Source of the DNA: Treponema sp. | GTDB lineage: Bacteria > Spirochaetota > Spirochaetia > Treponematales > Treponemataceae | DNA: 64,000 nucleotides | NCBI GenBank assembly: GCA_017645785.1 | Contig: JAGCNW010000016.1 | Span: 1-64,000, forward strand | Direction of reading: 5' to 3' | Part shown: one piece after another, positions 59,589 through 64,000 of the stretch | Layout: every line of letters starts with the position of its first letter | Numbering within the stretch: position 1 is the stretch's first letter | Program-made: the position numbers and the translations under genes | The notes under the pieces: generated by a model | Databases searched by the model: none | The model's input: only the letters and a program-made list of their open reading frames with translations | What the model was told of the DNA's origin: nothing

Positions 59589-60746
59589 CTATTTGTTCCT
59601 TAACAAATCATAAATTTTTATCTGCTCGTCCTTTGAAAGAATTTTCCAACACTTTGCGGGACTGCCGGAAGCGACGGAATCACCGGCCATCTTGTCTTCC
59701 AGCGCGGCGAATTTTTCCAAGTCTATTCCGTATTCCCTAAGCGTCGGAACGCGCAAAGTTTTTGTCAGCGCTTCCAAAGCCGAGATGAATTTTTCGGCGC
59801 CATCCTTTGCCGCGCAGCCCTTTTCGGCGGCGCCAATCGTTACGGCTAGCTGGGCAAACCTTTCATAGCAGCCGTCCATAACCGCCTTAAGGCATTCAAC
59901 AGCCAGCATCGCGTTTGAAATTCCGTGCGGAACGTGGAAGCAAGCGCCGATAGGACGGCTCATTCCGTGAATGATTGTCGTGGGCGCTCCGTTAATGGCG
60001 ACGCCCGCTTCATAAGCCGCAAAGCTCATGTTCTCGCGCGCCTCTTCGTCGCCGCCGTCTTGGCAAGCCCTTGGAAGATATTCAAAAATTCTTTTCACGG
60101 CGTCAAGGCAAAAAATGTCGGTCACGGGATTGGCGGCGCGGCTGGTGTAGCTTTCTACCGCGTGACAAAGAGCGTCCATGCCGGTGGCCATCGTGACGCT
60201 TTGCGGCGCCGTGCATGTGTACTTGTAATCGATTACGGCGATTTTCGGCAAAAGAGCGTCGCCTTTAAAAAGCAGCTTTTCTTCCGTCGCCGTGTTGGTA
60301 AAGACAAAATATCTTGTCGCCTCGGAACCTGTGCCGGCCGTCGTTGGTATCAAAACCAAGGGCGCGAAATTTCCCTTTATCTCTTTACCCTTATAGTCGG
60401 CCAGCTTTCCAGGAAGGACGGCCATCGCGGCAATCGCCTTGGCAGTGTCCAGCGGCGTTCCTCCGCCAAGACCAACGATAAAATCGCATTTCTCGGATTT
60501 AAAGACGTCCACTCCAGCCATGATCATTTGGTCGGTCGGCTCGCCCGGCAAATCGTTGAACAAAGCCGCCTCGATTTCAAGCGAAGCCAAAAGGTCGGAA
60601 ACCTCTTTTGCCAAGCCGGTTTTTGTGATGATTTTTCCGGTGACAATCAAAGCCTTTTTTCCAAAGGCGGCCATTTCGGGAGCGGCGTTTTTTAGAGCGC
60701 CGTCACCGAAATAAATTTTAGGAACAGAGCTAAAAGAAAAGTTCAT
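59589..60746 (-). CDS. Iron-containing alcohol dehydrogenase
   Basis: 385 aa, group III Fe-ADH. Nucleotide site VGLGGGTPLDTAKAI and IPTTAGTGSEAT; metal ligands Asp and three His in GMDALCHAVESY, IIHGMSRPIG and FHVPHGISNA. It should reduce an aldehyde or oxidise an alcohol with NAD(P)H. It follows the class III aminotransferase gene after 12 bp, so it probably handles the aldehyde made by that enzyme, as sulfoacetaldehyde reductase does after taurine transamination; the substrate here is not proven. A repeat-like GDSVASGSPAK lies near the C terminus. Confidence 0.88.
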   Translation of the reverse strand: MNFSFSSVPKIYFGDGALKNAAPEMAAFGKKALIVTGKIITKTGLAKEVSDLLASLEIEAALFNDLPGEPTDQMIMAGVDVFKSEKCDFIVGLGGGTPLDTAKAIAAMAVLPGKLADYKGKEIKGNFAPLVLIPTTAGTGSEATRYFVFTNTATEEKLLFKGDALLPKIAVIDYKYTCTAPQSVTMATGMDALCHAVESYTSRAANPVTDIFCLDAVKRIFEYLPRACQDGGDEEARENMSFAAYEAGVAINGAPTTIIHGMSRPIGACFHVPHGISNAMLAVECLKAVMDGCYERFAQLAVTIGAAEKGCAAKDGAEKFISALEALTKTLRVPTLREYGIDLEKFAALEDKMAGDSVASGSPAKCWKILSKDEQIKIYDLLRNK

Positions 60747-60758
60747 TCCCCAATCCTT

Positions 60759-62087
60759 TCACAAAACGTATTTTTCGTCAACGATTGTCAAAACTTCGTC
60801 CAGCTTAGCAAGCTCTTCGTCGATTTGCTCTTCCGTAATGATGAGGGGCGGCGCGACCATAATGACGTTTTCGTGGGAATAGGTGAAAAAGCCGCGGCTC
60901 TTCAACTCTTTTACAATCGAACCCATAATGCCTTGCGGGTCTTGCCCCCAAGGAACAAGAGGCTCGCGCGTCTTTCTGTCCTTAACCAGTTCCACGCCGC
61001 TGAACAAGCCTATATATCGGACGTCGCCGACAGACTTATGCTTTGCCTTAATCGATTCAAGGACTTGGCCCAAATGCTTTCCTACTTTTTGAACGTGAGC
61101 CTCTATGTCGTTCTTAAGATAAAATTCTTGGCAAGCCACACCAGCGGCGCAGGCAAGCGGATGGCCCGAATAAGTCAAGCCGCAGCTCAAATATTTGTCG
61201 TCAAAAAAATGCGCGATGTCGTTTTTCACAATCGCGCCGCCAAGCGGAATGTAGCCGGAGTTTACGCCCTTGGCAAAAGTAATTATGTCTGGAGTCACGT
61301 CAAAGTTCATGTAGGCGAACATTTTGCCGGTTCTGTACCAGCCCGCCATGACTTCATCGCAAATCATCACAATGCCAAACTCGTCGCAAATTTTTCTAAC
61401 GCCTTTAAGATAATTCTTTGGATAAATGATCACGCCGTTAGAGCCGATTACCGTTTCCAAAATAATCGCCGCGACCCTGTCGCCCCCCTCAAATATAACT
61501 TGCTCGCGAAGTTTGTCAACGTAATACTCGCACTCGTCGTCCTCCGACTCAAATTTTATTTTTTCCTGGTAAGAGTAGGGCCCCCTAAAATGGATAAAGC
61601 CCGGAATCGCGGGCTCAAGCGCAAAGTGTCGCGGCTCTCCCGTAAGGTTTCCGGCGCCAAAAGTGGAGCCGTGGTAAGAGCGGTATTGGCTCATCACCTT
61701 AAAGCGGCCCGTGTACATTCTGGCCATTTTAATCGCGTTTTCGTTTGCGTCCGCTCCGCCGTTGGTAAAAAATATTTTTCCAAAAGATTTTGGAAGGCGG
61801 TCGATTATAGACTTGGCCAAAAGCGCCCTCGGCTCCGCTCCCCACGAGCCTTGGACATAAGCGTATTTGTCCAACTGGGCCTTTATCGCTTCGTTCATCT
61901 CCTTGTTCGCGTAACCGGCGTTCACGTTCACTTGCTCGGAAGACATGTCGGCGTAACGGTTTCCTTCCGTGTCGTAAATGTAAATTCCTTCCGCATGGTC
62001 GACAACAATCGGATTAAGGCCGCCCTGCTTGCTCCATCCCAGCAAAACGTTTGACGTTTGCGTTTGCGCTATTTCGCTTGCGTTCAT
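60759..62087 (-). CDS. Class III (omega-amino-acid:pyruvate type) aminotransferase
   Basis: 442 aa from the ATG at 62087 (GGAGG upstream). PLP class III features: FFTNGGADANENAIKMAR, SYHGSTFGAGNLTGEPRHF, ILETVIGSNGVIIYP, MICDEVMAGWYRTGKMFA and the PLP Lys in ITFAKGVNSGYIPLGGAIV. The style is that of taurine/beta-alanine/omega-amino-acid:pyruvate transaminases. First gene of the long minus-strand set and divergent from the PucR regulator. Possible substrates include taurine, GABA, beta-alanine or a diamine. Confidence 0.87.
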   Translation of the reverse strand: MNASEIAQTQTSNVLLGWSKQGGLNPIVVDHAEGIYIYDTEGNRYADMSSEQVNVNAGYANKEMNEAIKAQLDKYAYVQGSWGAEPRALLAKSIIDRLPKSFGKIFFTNGGADANENAIKMARMYTGRFKVMSQYRSYHGSTFGAGNLTGEPRHFALEPAIPGFIHFRGPYSYQEKIKFESEDDECEYYVDKLREQVIFEGGDRVAAIILETVIGSNGVIIYPKNYLKGVRKICDEFGIVMICDEVMAGWYRTGKMFAYMNFDVTPDIITFAKGVNSGYIPLGGAIVKNDIAHFFDDKYLSCGLTYSGHPLACAAGVACQEFYLKNDIEAHVQKVGKHLGQVLESIKAKHKSVGDVRYIGLFSGVELVKDRKTREPLVPWGQDPQGIMGSIVKELKSRGFFTYSHENVIMVAPPLIITEEQIDEELAKLDEVLTIVDEKYVL

Positions 62088-62146
62088 AACATGACCTCCA
62101 TATTCATCGAATGAACTAAAATTAGCGCAAATGTTTTTTTTGGTTG

Positions 62147-62162
62147 TTGACAATATGCACAA
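62147..62162. promoter_or_regulatory. Candidate PucR-type operator box
   Basis: TTGACAATATGCACAA between the divergent aminotransferase and regulator genes. It matches TTGTACAAAGCGCACAA at 59527-59543 upstream of livK, with one gap and three substitutions. Confidence 0.4.
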
Positions 62163-62211
62163 TTTTTTTTATTTTCTTATATGAAAATTGACAAACGCGG
62201 GGGTGAACAAC

Positions 62212-63411
62212 ATGGCTCTTTCCCTACAGACAATAATTAACTTTACTGAAACGCCGTTCAAGCTAAAACTTTTGGCGGGCCGCCAAGGAATCAAAAAAAA
62301 CGTCAGCTGGGTTTGCTACGCCGAAGACACCGAGACGATTGAGTTCATAAGAGGCAACGAGCTGGCCATCACACTTGGAGTCAACTACGAGCGTAGCAAG
62401 GACAACCACGGAATAAGATCCGACAAACACATTTTTGACTACCTAAAAGAATTCGTCGACGAGTTCATCAAGCATGGAGCGACGGGTCTTGTAATAAACA
62501 CCGGAAAATACATAAAAGAAATTCCAAAAAAATTGATCGACTATTGTGACAAAAAAGGCTTTCCGCTTCTTTCGATGCCCTGGGAAATCCACACGATAGA
62601 CTTGATGCAAGAAATAGGCAACATGATTGCCAACGACAACCTTAACACAAAGTCCGTAGAAAAATATTTTTACAAAGCAATCTTTGAAAAAAATGAATAT
62701 GACCCTTTGCAAATAAAGAACACGGCTTTTAGGGACGCAAAAGATTTTCTGATAGTTCTAGTTGAACTGAACGAAGCGCTATTCAACAATGACATGATGA
62801 AAATAAAGCGTTACGTTGAATACAACTTTTGCTCGCGCCTGAACATCAGCCATAACAAATATGTTTGCTTTGTCCACAACAACAAAATCATTTTTTTATT
62901 AAAGGACGCGGGCTTTTGCGACATACAAGAAATTTTCAACATCGCTAAAGCAGACAAATTTTTTAAAGACTCAAACGTTTCGATTTCCGACGCCGCAAAA
63001 ACGGTTGAAGGCTTAAGCGAAATTTACGCGCACGCCCAAGCGGCGCTTGAAATAAACGCCGATCCTCAAAAGATGAACTTTTACGGCGACTTGGGAATTT
63101 ACAAAATCCTAATCGACACGCAGAACAAGGAAATACTAAAAAACTTCTACAAAGAAAATCTCGGAAAGCTTGAGGAATTGGAACCGTTAAAGCGCGAAGA
63201 CTTTTTCAAAACCCTAAGCGCCTACCTAAAAAACGGCGGAAACATTTTAAAAGTCGCCGAGCTGAACCACGCCCACAGAAACACAATCATCTACAGAATC
63301 AACAAAATGGAAGAGCTTCTAAACATGAATTTTTCTGACGGAGAAACAAGAACCGCGCTTCAGATTTCTTTGTACATCAAAAATCTTTTTGACAAATACT
63401 TCGAAGAATAA
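62212..63411 (+). CDS. PucR-family transcriptional regulator
   Basis: 399 aa from the ATG at 62212 (GGGGGTG upstream). N-terminal PucR ligand domain (LQTIINFTETPFKLKLLAGRQGIKKNVSWVCYAED; GNELAITLGVNY; ATGLVINTGKYIKEIPKKLIDYCDKKGFPLLSMPWEI). The C-terminal HTH_30 is at ~345-395 (LSAYLKNGGNILKVAELNHAHRNTIIYRINKMEELL). PucR proteins control purine and amino-acid/GABA catabolism. It is divergent from the aminotransferase gene and is the likely regulator of the whole set. Confidence 0.9.
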   Translation: MALSLQTIINFTETPFKLKLLAGRQGIKKNVSWVCYAEDTETIEFIRGNELAITLGVNYERSKDNHGIRSDKHIFDYLKEFVDEFIKHGATGLVINTGKYIKEIPKKLIDYCDKKGFPLLSMPWEIHTIDLMQEIGNMIANDNLNTKSVEKYFYKAIFEKNEYDPLQIKNTAFRDAKDFLIVLVELNEALFNNDMMKIKRYVEYNFCSRLNISHNKYVCFVHNNKIIFLLKDAGFCDIQEIFNIAKADKFFKDSNVSISDAAKTVEGLSEIYAHAQAALEINADPQKMNFYGDLGIYKILIDTQNKEILKNFYKENLGKLEELEPLKREDFFKTLSAYLKNGGNILKVAELNHAHRNTIIYRINKMEELLNMNFSDGETRTALQISLYIKNLFDKYFEE

Positions 63412-63424
63412 AAGCGCCTAGGCA

Positions 63425-63460
63425 TAAAAAAAAGCACGGTCTCGTAAGACGTGCTTTTTC
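63425..63460. terminator. Bidirectional intrinsic terminator
   Basis: AGCAC-G-GTCT, loop CGTA, AGAC-GTGCT, with an A tract on the left and T tract on the right. It serves the PucR gene on the plus strand and the tRNA cluster on the minus strand. Confidence 0.88.
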
Positions 63461-63463
63461 GTT

Positions 63464-63538
63464 TGAGACTGACACGATTCGAACGTGCGACCTCCACCTC
63501 CGCAGGGTGGCGCTCTAATCCAGCTGAGCTACAATCTC
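63464..63538 (-). tRNA. tRNA-Arg (anticodon GCG)
   Basis: Reads GAGATTG at the 5' acceptor and CAGTCTC at the 3' side; anticodon loop CTGCGGA; T loop TTCGAAT. Discriminator A; no encoded CCA. Reads CGC (and CGU) codons if A34 is absent. Confidence 0.92.
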
Positions 63539-63559
63539 ATTCAAGCGAAGCTTGTAAAA

Positions 63560-63645
63560 CGGAAGCGACAGGAGTCGAACCTGCCGGGCCCAAATTGGAA
63601 CCCACGGATTAGCAATCCGGCGTATTACCGCTCTACCACGCTTCC
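63560..63645 (-). tRNA. tRNA-Ser (anticodon GCT)
   Basis: Acceptor GGAAGCG/CGCTTCC, anticodon loop TTGCTAA, long variable arm (class II) and TTCGACT T loop. Discriminator G; no encoded CCA. Confidence 0.93.
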
Positions 63646-63652
63646 AAATATG

Positions 63653-63737
63653 CGGAGCGAGAGGGATTTGAACCCCCGGTACCTTGCGGTACAACGGTTT
63701 TCAAGACCGCCGCGTTCGACCACTCTGCCATCGCTCC
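63653..63737 (-). tRNA. tRNA-Ser (anticodon TGA)
   Basis: Acceptor GGAGCGA/TCGCTCC, anticodon loop CTTGAAA, long variable arm TGTACCGCAAGGTACC and T loop TTCAAAT. Discriminator G; no encoded CCA. First of the three tRNA genes in the direction of transcription. Confidence 0.93.
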
Positions 63738-63816
63738 AAAATGTTCTACGATAATATCACAAAAAAAAGACTTTTGTCAATAGTCTGCGTGTTTTTTTGA
63801 GCCCGCGATTTTTGGC

Positions 63817-64000
63817 TTACAAAGCGTCGTAATTGATGCCTTTTAGGGCCTCAATTGTTTGGTCATAAAGGGCCAAAAGATTGGGCTGCTCGGCAAGGAT
63901 TGTAGCCTCGTCCTTGTCGCGGGCCGCGTGCTCGCACTTTTCGGCAAGGTTGCCCAAGTCCATTCCTCCAACCAAGCGGGAATTGGATTTTAGGCCGTGA
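63817..64000 (-). CDS. Hpt-domain protein, 5' truncated (C-terminal end)
   Basis: Only the last 61 codons are in the window. They read HGLKSNSRLVGGMDLGNLAE, then a charged helix and ...YDQTIEALKGINYDAL. HGLKSNS corresponds to the phospho-acceptor His region of Hpt domains (HxLKG/S). It is probably the end of a hybrid sensor kinase or a stand-alone phosphotransfer protein; the rest lies beyond the window. Ends at TAA 63817-63819. Confidence 0.7.
   Translation of the reverse strand, partial: HGLKSNSRLVGGMDLGNLAEKCEHAARDKDEATILAEQPNLLALYDQTIEALKGINYDAL

Noticed and set aside
60825-62054. 409-residue open frame on the plus strand
   Set aside because: It is the antisense of the aminotransferase gene, has no family motifs, and is an artefact of G+C-rich third positions.
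63485-63754. 89-residue open frame
   Set aside because: It lies across the three tRNA genes, a common false ORF.

Overview
The window looks like a chromosomal piece of a spirochaete, most likely a gut or rumen Treponema. The reasons are many lipoproteins with spirochaete-style lipoboxes, SUMF1-domain lipoproteins, FecR and class III cyclase signalling proteins, a SpoIIE/STAS partner-switching pair, and mid-G+C DNA with short intergenic gaps. The genus is an inference; there is no rRNA or other decisive marker. The code is standard: TGA ends normal genes. Many genes have a -10 box only 6-9 bases before the start codon and no Shine-Dalgarno, which suggests widespread leaderless mRNAs.

Bases 1-12997 are mostly housekeeping and signalling: the end of an FtsK translocase, an adenylate cyclase broken by an in-frame TGA at a conserved Trp codon, a FecR protein, a GH18 hydrolase, a double ABC ATPase, an IlvY-like regulator, an ECF-S-like membrane protein and a NarL-type two-component pair. 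Bases 13033-14602 hold a very small insertion: one AlbA_2/Schlafen-type gene with five 11-bp iterons, inserted at the 3' end of a cytidylate-kinase-like gene and flanked by 24-bp direct repeats. From 14579 to 25640 come a polar amino-acid ABC transporter, a partner-switching pair, and two acyl carrier proteins with a fused membrane/AMP-ligase protein, resembling a reduced aryl-polyene-type module. An EamA permease and a NUDIX-2H fusion follow.

Bases about 25740-31450 are an AT-rich island. A four-gene operon (74-aa protein, GHKL ATPase, two proteins of unknown function) diverges from a cytosine-C5 methyltransferase, with a 41-bp perfect palindrome between them. This is the best candidate here for an undescribed restriction or defence system. 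Bases 31480-41580 hold further accessory genes: Fic, DUF72, a lipoprotein hydrolase, OmpA, an AbiEi/AbiEii toxin-antitoxin pair with a 20-bp inverted-repeat operator, an XRE regulator and a compositionally foreign lipoprotein. Bases 41594-48428 carry a lipid kinase, an AraC regulator, a SUMF1 lipoprotein, a PocR-like sensor with an EAL phosphodiesterase, a MATE pump and an AlkD-like protein.

Bases 48471-62087 are one long minus-strand gene set, divergent from a PucR-type regulator: class III aminotransferase, iron alcohol dehydrogenase, a Liv-type ABC transporter (five genes), fused PxpBC, UPF0317, D-amino-acid aminotransferase, DUF4392 (D-glutamate cyclase), PxpA and alanine racemase. Together they suggest uptake and breakdown of an amino compound with D-alanine, D-glutamate and 5-oxoproline as intermediates. 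The window ends with three tRNA genes and the C-terminal end of an Hpt-domain protein.
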